Positions 1-10,479 of a stretch of DNA of 64,000 nt are shown piece by piece. The translations under genes and the position numbers were made by a program. Where the stretch lies: assembly GCA_023053685.1 (NCBI GenBank), contig JALIGW010000016.1, positions 13,297,473 to 13,361,472 on the forward strand, read 5' to 3'. The notes below the pieces were generated by a model. It did not search any database. It was not told the DNA's origin and saw only the letters and a program-made list of their open reading frames with translations. This DNA is from Diadophis punctatus similis. Its lineage: Eukaryota; Chordata; Lepidosauria; Squamata; Dipsadidae. Position 1 is the stretch's first letter. Each line of letters begins with the position of its first letter.

Positions 1-454
1 TGCCAGACTAGGTAACAGCCTAGTTATTGGCCTTTGACAGTTCCTTTTGAGTGGTTCACAAATGGAACCACATGACTACATGTCTTTTGATTGCTAATTT
101 CTCAGAGTGCTAGGCGTCTGTATCCTTGCAATGTATTTTGTAATCGTTCTGTGTATCTTGCTCACAGTCACCCATGCCTTAGTCACCTCCTATTTTGGAT
201 TACAGCAATGTACTCTACATGGAGCTGCCCCAAAGATCATCTGAAAGCTGCAATTGGTTTAGAATACACACACACTTTTGAATGCCCTATGGTTCTCCTG
301 AGTAAGACCATTGCTGTGTAAGCTGTACCAGTTGCTTTCTGCATGAAATCCAAGATGCTATTTAACATCTCCAAAACCCTACATGGCCCAGGGTTTTAGG
401 ACCACCTTTCCCCAAAGATATCTGCCCATCCTACTAATTAAAGAGAGTTGGTAT
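1..454. other. Unassigned intergenic sequence
   Basis: No repeat family, RNA gene or convincing exon is recognised. The open frames here are short and lack any protein signature. Confidence 0.5.
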
Positions 455-625
455 ACTCCAGGTCTATGTCTATGGAGATTCTCAGTCATCCAGGTCATGG
501 TTGTCCCAAAGATGCTTTTTCAAGAGGCAACTGGACCTTCTGGTTTTTCTTTGAAGACGTTTTGCTTCTCATCCAAGAAGCTTCTTCAGCTCTGTACTCC
601 AGGTCCACTCCCTTAAATGTTGCCA
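455..625 (-). mobile_element. Penelope-like (?) 3'-end fragment, copy 1
   Basis: On the minus strand this closely matches 12770-12890 (plus strand): a GAGCTGAAGAAGCTTCTTGG segment followed by a conserved stretch ending in CTGGATGACTGAGAATCTCC. It holds a hammerhead-like core at 556-589 (CTGAAGA, extra A, stem GCTTCT/AGAAGC), but the GAAAC that should follow reads AAAAC, so this copy is probably inactive. Assignment to Penelope-like elements is inferred from the motif layout, not from coding sequence. Confidence 0.45.
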
Positions 626-629
626 CCTG

Positions 630-745
630 ATAGGACCTTGAAAGTATGCCTTCTTGGTGGCTACCAGCCCTTTGGAACAGCCTCCCACCTGAGACCAAGG
701 AATCCCTACTTTTTGCTTTCCACTAAAAATCAGGCCAAAGAAAGG
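630..745 (+). mobile_element. L2-like LINE, C-terminal ORF2 scrap
   Basis: Translation in one plus frame gives the ALWNSLPPE motif found near the C-terminus of L2/CR1-group ORF2 proteins, followed by a short leucine/phenylalanine stretch. The same motif recurs in the copies at 9445-9870, 15468-15690 and 57240-57490. Only about 35 codons remain and there is no 3' tail. Confidence 0.45.
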
Positions 746-1280
746 AAGAAAAAAACCAGAACATCTTTATCACACACCTAACCAACACCCAGAGAAGAAC
801 CTAATCACTAACGTAAGGACCAAATAATTGCACAGCAATTGATGAAACAGTGTCCAAAATCAATACAGTCTATTCAGGGTTAGTAGGACAACTGCTTTTT
901 TTAAGCAGCCAATAAATCCTCTCTTCCCCATGTCAATGAGAAGGAAACCAAGCTTAGAGTAGTTCAAGAACCCAACAATGGAGCTGCAGCCAGCCTTTTC
1001 AACAGACTGCTGTATTTAGTTTTCCAGATTTATAACTGAACATTTGTCTAATGTTGCAATCTTTGCTATAGAGCATTATACTCATTAAATCCAAGAAGTA
1101 CAGACTGCCCGCCCAATGATTCCTGGGGATCAAAAAGTACTCCAAAACCGCTCCAGATGCATGTATTAATTTACAACTCCCACACCAGCTATGGAGAAAC
1201 AGTCCCATTCGTTATCGTTCCTTGAAATGAGGACTACGTATACGTTGTATTAGCTGCCATGTGGATGGACAGTGTAAAGC
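746..1280. other. Unassigned intergenic sequence
   Basis: Nothing recognised on either strand. A 69-codon minus frame has no signature. Confidence 0.45.
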
Positions 1281-1403
1281 CAGTGTTTCTCAACCTCAGC
1301 AACTTTAAGATGTATGGACTTCAACTTCCACAATTCTCCAGCCAGCAGGGTGTTGAAGTCCATGCATTTTAAAGTTGCTGAGGTCAAAAAAAAAAAAACA
1401 CTG
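1281..1403. mobile_element. Palindromic hAT-type MITE
   Basis: It begins CAGTGTTTCTCAACCT and ends in CACTG. The two arms ('gactTCAA...' and '...TTGAAGTCC') are inverted copies around 1340. Flanks are TGTAAAGC / ATCTAAGC, a degenerate 8-bp target duplication (6 of 8). An A-run replaced part of the right arm. Same family style as 16684-16790 and 60666-60752. Confidence 0.7.
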
Positions 1404-2377
1404 ATCTAAGCAATTTGCAGGTTGTACAGCAGATAACATGGAGTTGGGGAGAGGAAAGACCTGACTTCTGTCCTTGTTTATGACACATAGAGGAAGAAGG
1501 ACTAGATGCTGGCTATCTCCATATATTACATGGCAACAAATTGGTCTTGGCCATTGGGATATATTTGGCTTGGTCACAAGTCGGTGCAAAGTCCATCAAT
1601 AAATCAAGAAATGTCAAAAAAATGAAGCTCGGGCCAAAACAGATGTGACAACAGTTATTGGGTGGCATCTATTCAAGAAATGAGGCATTCTACATGGGAA
1701 CATTAGATCTTCAAAATTAATGAGCCCTGCTAATTGATTGTTTCCTCATTATTTGGTAGCAATTAAGGCCTGATTTATGACAGAACAGAGGTCATTAATA
1801 TCTAGTAACTGGAAGGTCATGCATCTAATCAATTGACCATCATATTTTAGGCTCTTGTACATATAATTTGTTAGTTTGCGGCTTGTTAGATTACTTTGGT
1901 ATTCATGTTTACTATTTGTTTCCTGGAATTTCTTTCTCACTTTCAAAACATGAGTGGGGAGGGGGGAAACCCCAACTTTGTGATTTTCATAATCTAGGCT
2001 GTTCAGGCTAATTAACACTTAAACACTTAAGCTCATTAGAAGTAAAGCAGAAGAGATAATATTTTCTTCTGTAGCTTTCACTTTATTTTATGTAAAGTCA
2101 ATTGTGGAGGCAGCTGGAATCTTGTAATAAACCAGGGAAGGCTCCGAATGCTTGTCAACAGTTCCAGGCACACAGATACAATTGCCCAACTGTTCAAGAG
2201 AAGGGAAATGGGTGTTTTCACTTTCATAGACAGAGTCATGAGATGTTTCCACTGGAGATAGAAAAGAAGGGTCCAATACAAGAGAAGTAGTAGAGAAGAT
2301 TCTTCAATAGCAGAGAAGACTTTTTTGTTCCTTCCCAACCCAAGTAGGATGATATTTGGAGTCCTCTTTAGGGCAGC
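1404..2377. other. Unassigned intergenic sequence
   Basis: No repeat recognised. Short minus-strand frames at 1749-2338 show no domain signature. Confidence 0.45.
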
Positions 2378-3017
2378 TGCTTACAAAACAGGAAGCATTA
2401 TGTCGATGTTAACATTTGCATGAATGTTATATTTTAACACTCTATATTATTATACTACGTTATTGTTAAGGAGTTAAGGAGTTATTGTGCTGTTAAGCAC
2501 ATACACAGCGAAATGTGTTGTAGTAATGGTGTTGCAGTTTGATATGAATGCTATTCAGTCAATAAACAGAATGTCTTTAATATGTACAAAATAGTATTAC
2601 TTGAATAGTAGCAAAGTTAAATAGGAAGTCCAAGTCATACACAGTTATTCAGTCAATGTGAAGTTTCTTCTTCTTGCCTATCTTTGTTTTAACTCACAAA
2701 CAAAGATTACAGCTATCACTTAATTCTATACTATCACAAATAGTTACTCTTCTTCTTTTCACAGCAATTTCACACAGCCATAAAGTAATCTACTCATCAG
2801 TAAAGCAGCAGAGAGTCTTCAATCCGGAACACCCCGTCAAACACTACTCACCACACTAAACCACACTGAACCATAAACCACCAACCACATTGAGCATGCT
2901 CTCTTGCTTGCTTATATAGTAATCATCCAGAATGCATTTAAAGCAATATACACATAACAATGATTTGTGGCTTAATCATATATTAACACACCCAATCGTT
3001 TGAACAGGGTTCTAACA
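2378..3017 (-). mobile_element. LTR of an LTR retroelement (about 640 bp)
   Basis: Read on the minus strand it starts TGTTAGAACCC and ends GTAAGCA, the TG...CA ends of an LTR. It has a TATA-like box (ACTATATAAG, plus coordinates 2921-2930) and, 340 bp downstream, a possible ATTAAA poly(A) signal (2575-2581). No internal coding region adjoins it. The reading as an LTR rests on these signals and on the second partial copy starting at 3018. Confidence 0.6.
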
Positions 3018-3105
3018 TGCTTAGAAAACAGGAAGCAGTATGTAGATGTTAACATTTGCATAAATGTTATATTTTAACACTCTATATTATTATACTACGT
3101 TATGT
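3018..3105 (-). mobile_element. Truncated second LTR, abutting the first
   Basis: About 85 bp nearly identical to 2378-2465 starts exactly where the 640-bp LTR ends, giving a head-to-tail LTR-LTR junction (minus strand: ...CTAAGCA then TGTTAG...). The copy stops in the (TTATG)n array, so its remainder is lost. Confidence 0.6.
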
Positions 3106-3216
3106 TACGTTATGTTATGTTATGTTATGTTAGGTTAGGTTAGGTTAGGTTAGGTTAGGTTAGGTTAGGTTAGGTTAGGTTAGGTTAGGTTAGGTTAGGT
3201 TAGGTTAGGTTAGATT
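3100..3216 (+). repeat. (TTATG)n to (TTAGG)n microsatellite
   Basis: Several TTATG units change abruptly into about 17 TTAGG units and then TTAGA units. It starts at the ACGTTATTGTTAAGG part of the LTR unit, so it probably grew from LTR sequence. Confidence 0.95.
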
Positions 3217-3281
3217 AGATTTGTTATGTTATCTACTATCTATCTATCGTATAGATATTGCATACACCGTATACTGTATAC

Positions 3282-3707
3282 CAGTGATGTCGAACCTTTT
3301 TTTCCTTGGGTGCCGAAATAGTGCGCGCACGTGCTATCAGACACGCATGCGTGCCCACACCCATAATTCAAAGCCCCCCACTCGCCCCACCCCCCCTGCG
3401 CATGCGTGCACGACCCTCCCCACTCCCCCATTTCCCGACTTCCAGGGGTCCCGGTAGGCCCGTTTTTCGCCCTCCCCAGGCTCCAGAGGCTTTCTCGGAG
3501 TTTGGGGAGGGCGAAAATGCTCCCCCCGCCACCCCGGAGGCCCTCCGGAGGCCAAAATCGCCCTCCCAGAACCTCCTTGTGAGCCAAAAATCAGCTGGCG
3601 GGCACGCACATGCGGGCTGGAGCTGAGCTAGGGCAACGGCTCGCGTGCCGGCAGATATGGCTCCGCGTGCCACCTGTGGCACCCGTGCCATAGGTTCGCC
3701 ATCACTG
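3282..3707 (+). mobile_element. Nonautonomous hAT, family A, copy 1 (426 bp)
   Basis: Terminal inverted repeats: left CAGTGATGTCGAACC, right end the complement of CAGTGATGGCGAACC. Flanks CTGTATAC / CTGTATAT match at 7 of 8 bases, the hAT-type 8-bp target duplication. The interior is CpG-rich and noncoding. Other copies: 7909-8300, 27264-27672, 54053-54477. Confidence 0.85.
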
Positions 3708-3752
3708 CTGTATATTGTATATATACTGTATACTGTATATATACTGTATTCA

Positions 3753-3976
3753 GCTGTGGTGCCACAGTGGTTAGAATGCAGTATTGCAGACTAACTCATT
3801 GCTCAATGCTAGGAGTTCAATCCTGACCGGCTCAAGGTTGACTCAGACTTCCATCCTTCCAAGATCAGTAAAATGAGAATCCAGATTGTTGGAAGCAGTA
3901 TGCTGATGTTGTAAACCTCAGGGAGGCTTAGATAGTGCTGTAAAGCAGTATATAAGTCTAAGTCCTATTGTTATTA
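3753..3976 (+). mobile_element. Sauria-type tRNA-derived SINE, copy 1
   Basis: A tRNA-like head (GTGGTGCCACAGTGGTTAG; B box AGTTCAATCC) is followed by the body CGGCTCAAGGTTGACTCAG and the 3' part GTATATAAGTCTAAG, shared by all copies of this SINE here. In known Sauria SINEs the 3' end resembles Bov-B LINEs. The tail is cut by the MITE at 3977. Confidence 0.8.
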
Positions 3977-4343
3977 CTGTATTTTTTGGACTATAAGACG
4001 CACCGGAGTATAAGACACACCTTCGTTTTTTGGGAGGAAAATAATAAAAAGCTGATTGGGGGGTGGATGGCCTCCCTGAATACCCTCAATCAGCTGTTCC
4101 CAGAGGTGAACTTTAGCAACAGGTTCGTTGGTTGTGAGCTTTGTGCCTTGCTTTTCCAGCCTCTGAAACCTCCGTTGTAGCCCCACCCAGCCTCTCAAAC
4201 GGAAGTTTCAGAGGCTGAAAAAAAAGCCTCTGAAACCTCCGTTTGAGAGGCTGGGCTGGGCTACATTCGGTGTATAAGACGCACCCAAATTTTCACTCTC
4301 TTTTAGCGGGGAAAAGGTGTGTCTTATACTCTGAAAAATATGG
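3977..4343. mobile_element. Mariner-like MITE with TA target sites
   Basis: Ends are inverted: left CTGTATTTTTTGGACTATAA, right the complement of CCATATTTTTCAGAGTATAA, followed inward by GACGCACC. A TA dinucleotide lies at both borders (3975-3976, 4344-4345). The interior has a hairpin around 4180-4250 from two copies of CCTCTGAAACCTCCGTT. It sits in the tail of the preceding SINE. A scrap of the same left end is at 28440-28465. Confidence 0.75.
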
Positions 4344-4520
4344 TATATATATTACATTATTATATTATATATAGTATTAACATCAAACAAACCAGAGTTT
4401 TCACTTGAGACACAAATGACGAGGTTAAAATTATCTTATTTCAAACACATTAAGCTCCCTGGAAAAGGTTTCCTTTGTGCCCTGATAGAGAAACATTTGT
4501 CGTTGCCTAGGTAGACAATC

Positions 4521-4664
4521 TGCTATGGCCTAGAGGTAGAGCTCTTGCCTCACAATCAAGAGGTTGTGAGTTCAATCCTAGGTAGAGGCAGATGTTAGGG
4601 TCTCCTGCTTGGGCAAGGGGTTGGACTAGATGACCTGCAAGGTCCCTTCCAACTCTGTTAATCT
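4521..4664 (+). mobile_element. tRNA-headed SINE with CR1-like tail, copy 1
   Basis: Head GGCCTAGAGGTAGAGCTC with B box GAGTTCAATCC, then the 3' end GGTTGGACTAGATGACC...AACTCTGTTAATCTG, identical in type to the 3' end of the CR1 copies here (10400-10475 and others). A tail shared with CR1 suggests CR1 reverse transcriptase mobilised it. Second copy at 25118-25252. Confidence 0.8.
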
Positions 4665-4722
4665 GATTGAACTCTCAGTCTCCTGAGTGGGAGGTGAGCA
4701 TCTTCACCTCTAGGTCACTGCA
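4665..4722 (-). mobile_element. Inverted tRNA-like head abutting the SINE tail
   Basis: On the minus strand an A-box-like TGACCTAGAGGTG (plus 4705-4717) and a B-box-like GAGTTCAATC (4665-4674) form the same head as the SINE at 4521, but inverted and joined directly to its tail. It is either a truncated second insertion or part of a composite unit. Confidence 0.55.
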
Positions 4723-5006
4723 TCTCCCAGGTCTAGTCCAGAATAGTATACACAAAGTTCATGTCCACTTCCCAATCTTTCTCATTTCAAGTCTGTTTCC
4801 AGACTTTTCTACATGGCATGTATATTACTTTTGACTGTTATTAAAATGTTTGTTGGATAATATGCATATTCTCACCTTTTAAGAGAAGTGACTGAATTTA
4901 GGCTTTTGGGGTGCTAAGCATTGAGTTCACTAACAAAGAGATAACTACAGCAGATAGTAGTTATTGGATGCTTGCATAGAGAAGGATGCGATGGATGAGT
5001 TATATC

Positions 5007-5527
5007 CAGTGGTGGGTTCCTACCGGTGCGGTCCACTCTATAGCACCGGTAGCAGCCCACTGGTGATGTCACAGTACCGATGCGGTCGGTTGCCGGTGCC
5101 TGGGCACCGCCATTAAAAAAAATTAAATTTTTTTTAAAAAAAAATTTCTTCTGCGCATGCCCAGAAGCCGAGCTTCTGGCACTGTGCATGCGCTGCCTTC
5201 CTACCCCACAGTGAGTCCAAGCAGGGGAGGATGGCTGAGGAAGTGCATGAGATGCTGAAAGAATGGGCAACAGGAGCTATCTCCATTCCCCTCCCTTCAG
5301 CAGTCCAAGAAGCCACGAACACCGGTGATGATCCTAGGCATTTTCGCACGTTTGAGGCTTCTTGAGCTGCTGAGGGGAGGGGGAATGGATGGCAGGACCT
5401 ATCTCAGTTCCCCTCCCTTCAGCAGTCTGAGAAGCCACGCCCACCCGGTCACATGGCTGGCAAGCCACACCCACAAAATAAGCCACGCCCACAGAGTGGT
5501 AGTAAAAAAAATAGGAACCTGCCCCTG
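5007..5527. mobile_element. Nonautonomous hAT, family F (521 bp)
   Basis: Starts CAGTGGTGGGTTCCTACC and ends GGAACCTGCCCCTG, flanked by a perfect 8-bp duplication GTTATATC (4999-5006 and 5528-5535). The interior includes CTGCGCATGCCCAGAAG and repeated CCCTCCCTTCAGCAGTC blocks. Other family F members: 14367, 18138, 25787, 30801, 47630, 49319, 51124, 55535. Confidence 0.9.
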
Positions 5528-5717
5528 GTTATATCATCCTTTCCAGCTGTACATCTGTTCTTTTTTATTTCAGATATTGATTTTATCAGACTTTGCCCTG
5601 TCAAAAGCAGGAAGCAAACAAAGCTGGTGTCTATAACAGCTAAGATAGGGCTCTTTCTAATGCAGATGTTACTGTACATATTCTGAGAAACTAACTCAAC
5701 TAAATATGTTTCTCAGG

Positions 5718-6300
5718 CATGTTGATTGTTGTTGTTGTTAGTTGCGAAGCCATGTCCAATCCATCGCAACCATATGGACAACACTGCTCCAGGCCTTCCT
5801 GTCCTCTACCATCCCCCGGAGTCCATTTAAGCTCATGCCGACTGCTTCAGTGACTCCATCCAGCCACCTCGTTCTCTGCCGTCCCCTTCTTCTTTTGCCC
5901 TCAATCTTTCCCAGCATTAGGCTCTTCTCCAGTGAGTCCTTCCTTCTCATTAGGTGGCCAAAGTATTTGAGTTTCATCTTCAGGATCTGGCCTTCTAAAG
6001 AGCAGTCAGGGTTGATCTCCTCTAGGACTGACCGGTTTGATCGCCTCGCAGTCCAAGGGACTCGCAGGAGTCTTCTCCAGCACCATAGTTCAAAGGCCTC
6101 AATTCTTTGGCGCTCAGCCTTCCTTATGGTCCAACTTTCACAGCCAATTCATTGCAACTGGGAAAACCATAGCCTTGACTATATGCACTTTTGTTGGCAG
6201 GGTGATGTCTCTGCTTTTTAGTATGCTGTCTAGATTTGCCATAGCTTTCCTCCCCAGGAGCAAGCGTCTTTTAGTTTCTTGGCTGTAGTCCCCATCTGCC
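5718..6300 (-). mobile_element. Bov-B (RTE) LINE, ORF2 C-terminus and 3' end
   Basis: The minus frame at 5738-5977 encodes the classic Bov-B C-terminal stretch with KYFGHLMRR, EGKRRRGRQRTRWLDG and a final WTWLRN. The 3' end (left on the plus strand) carries the short GTT-type tandem tail. Upstream ORF2 sequence continues to about 6300 but is frame-broken. Bov-B is widespread in squamates. Confidence 0.9.
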
Positions 6301-6935
6301 ATGTTGATATCATTGCAATATTATTCACAGTGATGTATGTAGCAAGTTGTGATAGTGCCCAAAATAATGACACACACATACTGACATCATCATACAGGCA
6401 GTTGCCATTAGGTTATTGAATCCCAATGTCTAAAGCAAAGGCATCGATCACAGCATTTTCATGGTAACACACAAGTGATGTAACTCCCATAAATGCCCAC
6501 ACTTTTAGAGCTAGAGTGCCTGTTTTAGATGGTAAGGGTCTACTTGCTCCATCTGATCTTCCATGCTATCCCTCGAAGTCTGGACATTGTCCCTAATCAA
6601 GTTGATATATTGCGATGTTAAGCCACAGTTTGTTATTTTATTAGAACAATCTCATAAATATGCAATGGGAAATGTTTTTCTTTTGGCGCCTGGCATTCCT
6701 AAACTGGCTCTCCTTTTGATTTATGGGAGATATGTTTTCTTCCTTGTTTGATTATTTTACTGCTTTATTCCTCCCTTTTGGTTTCTAAAGGAAAACAGGT
6801 GCAGGAAGTAATGTGATCTCCATGATCTGTAGTAACTTAAGATGCTTTGCCTATGAATATATATGCTTACATCATCTGTTGCTCATGCATTAGTCTCTCC
6901 AGCCTTTCTGAGATGCATAAATGTGAGAGCATCCT
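6301..6935. other. Unassigned intergenic sequence
   Basis: No repeat or coding signature recognised. Confidence 0.45.
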
Positions 6936-7649
6936 TTGTTGGGTAGGGTATCTCTCAATATTCTTTGGTGGCAGTCCCACCAGCACAATGCAGTAAGCAT
7001 TGGTTATTTGCTTTGGGTCCTAAATATAAATGTTGACAAACTCAAGATAATTATTGAGTCTGTCATCTGCACCTCTACAACTGTCTGGTTTGGCTCTGCA
7101 ACCAAACAAGACAGACACAGACTTCAGAGGGTAATCAGAACTGCAGAAAAAACAATTGCTACCAACCTGCCTTCCATTGAGGACCTGTATACTGCAGGAG
7201 TCAAAAAGAGGGCTGTGAAAATATCTACAGTCCCCTCACATCCTGGACATAAATTGTTCCAACTTCTACCCTCAAAACAACGCTATAGGCCAGGGCACTA
7301 GAACAACTAGACAGTTTTTTCTCAAATGCCATCACTCTGCTAAACAACTAATTCCCACAACACTGTCAAACTATTTACTAAGATTGTATTACTATTATTC
7401 TTTTCATTCTTCCTATTACCTATTTCCTCCCACTTACAAATATAACCTTGTTGCTTGTATCTCTGTGATTTATAGTTTTATTTGTTTCCTAGTATGATTT
7501 GATTGCTTATTTAGTAACCTATGACTATCACTAAGTGTTGTATCTTATGATTCTTGATGAATGTATTTTTTTTCTTTTTATGTACACCGAGAGCATATGC
7601 ACCAAAGACAAATTCCTTGTGTGTCCAATCACACTTGGCCAATAAAGAA
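6936..7649 (+). mobile_element. CR1/L3-type snake LINE, ORF2 C-terminus and 3' UTR
   Basis: The plus frame near 7080-7300 reads RLQRVIRTAEK...LPSIEDLY...HPGHKLFQLLPSKQRYR, the C-terminal signature of CR1/L3 relatives. The frame is intact only for about 90 codons. The 3' UTR ends CACTTGGCCAATAAAG and passes straight into (ATTCT)n, as described for snake CR1-type LINEs whose 3' ends seed microsatellites. Confidence 0.8.
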
Positions 7650-7764
7650 TTCTATTCTATTCTATTCTATTCTATTCTATTCTATTCTATTCTATTCTAT
7701 TCTATTCTATTCTATTCTATTCTATTCTGTTCTGTTCTGTTCTGTTCTGTTCTGTTCTGTTCTG
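7648..7764 (+). repeat. (ATTCT)n to (GTTCT)n microsatellite
   Basis: About 17 ATTCT units turn into about 7 GTTCT units. The array begins at the LINE 3' terminus. Confidence 0.95.
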
Positions 7765-7808
7765 CTTGATTCCACTTTGATGGCTAAATTTCCCTGTGGC
7801 ATATTAGA

Positions 7809-8430
7809 AATAGCAATAGCTCTTAGACTTATATAACTCTTTATAGTGCTTTATAGCACTCTCTGGGCAGTTTACAAATGTCAACATATTGCTCCCAACG
7901 ATCTAGGCCAGTGATGGTGAACCTATGACACGGGTGCCACAGGTGACACATGGAGCCATATCTGAGGGCACGCGAGACTTTGCCCTATGTCAACTCCAGT
8001 GTGCATGTGCATGCTGGCCAGCTGAGTTTTGGCCTTCTGGAGGGCGGGGGGAGGCCATTTTCACCCGTTGGGCTGTTTTTCGCCCTCCCCAAGCTTCAGG
8101 AAAGCCTACGGAGCCTGTGGATGGCATAAAACGGCCCAACAGGACAACAGGAAGTTCAGAAATGTGGGGGCAGTGCAGGGGGTTGTGTGCGCATGCATGA
8201 TAGGAGGCCATTGCATTATGGGTGTGGGCACTCTCCATCACGCCATCGCACGTGTGCGTGCCCTTTTGGCACCCGAGCAAAAAAAGGTTCGCCATCACTG
8301 ATCTAGGCTCTCATTTTACTGACCTTGGAAGGATGGGAGGCTTCCAACCTTGGGCCAATCAGAATCGAACTCCAGACTGTGGACAGAGTTAGCCTGCAGT
8401 ACTGCATTCTAACCACTTCGCTTCCAGGGC
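7809..8430 (-). mobile_element. Sauria-type SINE, copy 2, split by a hAT
   Basis: The 3' end (TAGCAATAGC...CTTAGACTTATATA) lies at 7809-7908. The body and tRNA-like head (CTTCCAACCTTGGGCCAATCAG, then GAACTCCAGACTG...AACCACTTCGC) resume at 8301-8430. The middle is the hAT copy 7909-8300. Confidence 0.85.
7909..8300 (-). mobile_element. Nonautonomous hAT, family A, copy 2 (392 bp)
   Basis: Inverted relative to the other family A copies. Ends CAGTGATGGTGAACC and GGTTCGCCATCACTG, with a perfect 8-bp duplication ATCTAGGC (7901-7908, 8301-8308). It interrupts a SINE, so it is younger than that SINE. Confidence 0.95.
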
Positions 8431-9440
8431 TTGCATACAGAACAACAAGTGAACTAATCACAGTTTAACTTAGTGCATCAAGTGAACCCGGAAATCTGAA
8501 TCGAGGATATGTGACAAGTAAATGTGACATGTGAATAGAATTTTCATTTGCTTCTGTCCTGCCTGATGTCCACATTGCCCTAAAACAACTCCTAGAATAA
8601 AGTTCCTATTGTAGGTCTGAGCCTCAAGGAACTGGAACAGATTTTATCACTAGCATATCCCATTGCATTAAATACTGCAGCAGGGCTTCAAGCATCAGTT
8701 AAATGCAGGAACCACATTATGTATGCCAACCCAACATACTGATCGGCCTTTCCAAGGCAATCATTGTAATCTTCTGTGTCTCTGTCTGTCTCATTATCTG
8801 GTATCAGATCCATAAATGCACTGCCAGCTTTAAATCCTTCAGTTAATGTAATCCAACCCACGCTTCGAAAGTAACAAGACGGGCCATATATGCTTGTCAG
8901 CATTAATCACTGCGGTTCTTAATGCACTCTAATTTGTCTTCCAATGTATTTAACATAAGGGAGAGAGCAACCGGCTTGTATTATTGAATTGTGGGAAACT
9001 GTTTTATCTTTGATGAATTTGGGGTGGGGAGAGAGCTGAATAACCAATAGGCTCGTGATCCTCCTTACTCCGTACTCCAACTTTTAAAGAAAAATAAACC
9101 TTCCACTTTCTCATCCTAGTTATACTATTGCTGAAGGAGATGTTGGAGTAAAATAGAGGATGCCACTTTCTGTTTCTGACTAGGTGGGGGGGAATCTTTA
9201 ATGCCTTGGCAATTAGTGACAACCTTGTCCTCTCCATATTAGTATTTTTGTTCTGATTTCCCCTCTTTGATTTAATTGTTGTTGGCTGCTTTGATTGAAT
9301 AGGACGGTAGGATGCAAATCACATAATAAAGAACCAGGGAAAATGAATATGACTGTTAGTTAAATATTTTATTTAGGAAGTTGAAAAATTTATTTGTTTG
9401 AATCTGGATGAAGAGATAGAGGGTTTGTATGTTTGTTTGA
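8431..9440. other. Unassigned intergenic sequence
   Basis: About 1 kb without a recognised repeat. No convincing coding frame. Confidence 0.45.
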
Positions 9441-9444
9441 TTGA

Positions 9445-9880
9445 TTGATTATTCCAGTAACATCTATCCATCCTATTAGGTCTGAAAGGAGATGGATGTT
9501 GCAGGTCCCATCAGCCAGGACGTTTCATCAGTCAGGACCTAGCAAAAGAGTCTTTTCGGCCATGGACCCCACCCTGTGGAATATCATTCCCCCCAAGGTG
9601 AAGCTGGCTCCAGCACTCTTGACCTTCTAGAAGGCCCTTAAAACATGGCTTTGTCAACTGGCCTGGTGATCCCATGATATAGCAGAGTCAAATAAATGGA
9701 TAGTTAATTGAAGAGCACACACTTTTTTTGCTTTTCCATCTGGTTTTTATCTTGTTTTCATCCGTTTAACATTTACACTGGTTAGTTTTTGATAGTTTTA
9801 TATATTGGATTGTTTTTATTATGCATACCGCCCAGAGTCACTATGCAAAATGGGCAACTGTACAAATGTGATAAATAAAC
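9445..9880 (+). mobile_element. L2-like LINE, ORF2 C-terminus and 3' end
   Basis: The plus frame encodes LQVPSARTFHQ...RVFSAMDPTLWNIIPP, an L2-like C-terminal segment, broken by a stop at about 9628 that splits FxKALKTW. The 3' UTR holds CCGCCCAGAGTCAC and ends GATAAATAAAC, as in the other L2-like ends. Confidence 0.7.
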
Positions 9881-9889
9881 AGCGTTGCG

Positions 9890-10035
9890 TGCACCTCAGC
9901 ATATAACCATGCTGGCGATATGACTAGGGAAGCATCTTTGGACAATACTGGCTCCCTCAGCTAGGAAAGAGAGATGAGAAATGCTCCCTAGAGTCAGACA
10001 TGACTGGACAGAGGAAGCCTTTAGCTTTAAATAAA
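9890..10035 (+). mobile_element. tRNA-SINE family 2, 3' fragment
   Basis: Shares GAGATGAG...GCTCCCTAGAGTCAGACATGACTGGAC and AGCCTTTA with the 3' half of the SINE at 37655-37986. The head is missing. Confidence 0.55.
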
Positions 10036-10084
10036 TAGATTTGGACAAATCTTCCAGAGTATGAAGTTATTCAGGAAGCGGTTA

Positions 10085-10478
10085 TTTTAGAAAAAGCAAC
10101 TGGTATCACAAGAATGGCTAGTATAATGAAGAGAAGGACCAGGGGAGACATGATAGCAGTGTTCTAATATTTGAGGGGCTGCCACAGAGAGGAGGGGGTC
10201 AAGCTATTTTCCAAAGCACCTGAAGGCCAGACAAGGAATAATGGATGGAAACTGAACAAGGAGACATTCAACCTGGAAAGGAGGAGAAATTTTCTGACAC
10301 TGAGAGCAATCAACCAATGGAACAGCCTGACTTCAGAAGTTGTGGGAGCTTCATCACTGGAGGCTTTCAAGAAGAGATTGGACTGCCATCTGTCAGCAAT
10401 GGTGTAGGGTCTCCTGCTTGGGTGGGAGGTTGGACTAGATGACCTACAAGGTCCCCTCCAACTCTGTTAATCTGTTTA
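10085..10478 (+). mobile_element. CR1 LINE 3' end, copy 1
   Basis: The plus frame gives the CR1 ORF2 C-terminus (FSKAPEGQTRNNGWKLN, then NQWNSLTSEVVGASSLEAFKKRLDCHLS). It ends with the canonical short 3' end GGTTGGACTAGATGACC...AACTCTGTTAATCTG. A stop at about 10165 shows decay. Confidence 0.9.
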
Positions 10479-10479
10479 A

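Noticed and set aside
3120..3210. TTAGG array as an insect telomere or contamination
   Set aside because: It grades into TTATG and TTAGA units and lies inside squamate LTR, hAT and SINE sequence; an ordinary microsatellite explains it.
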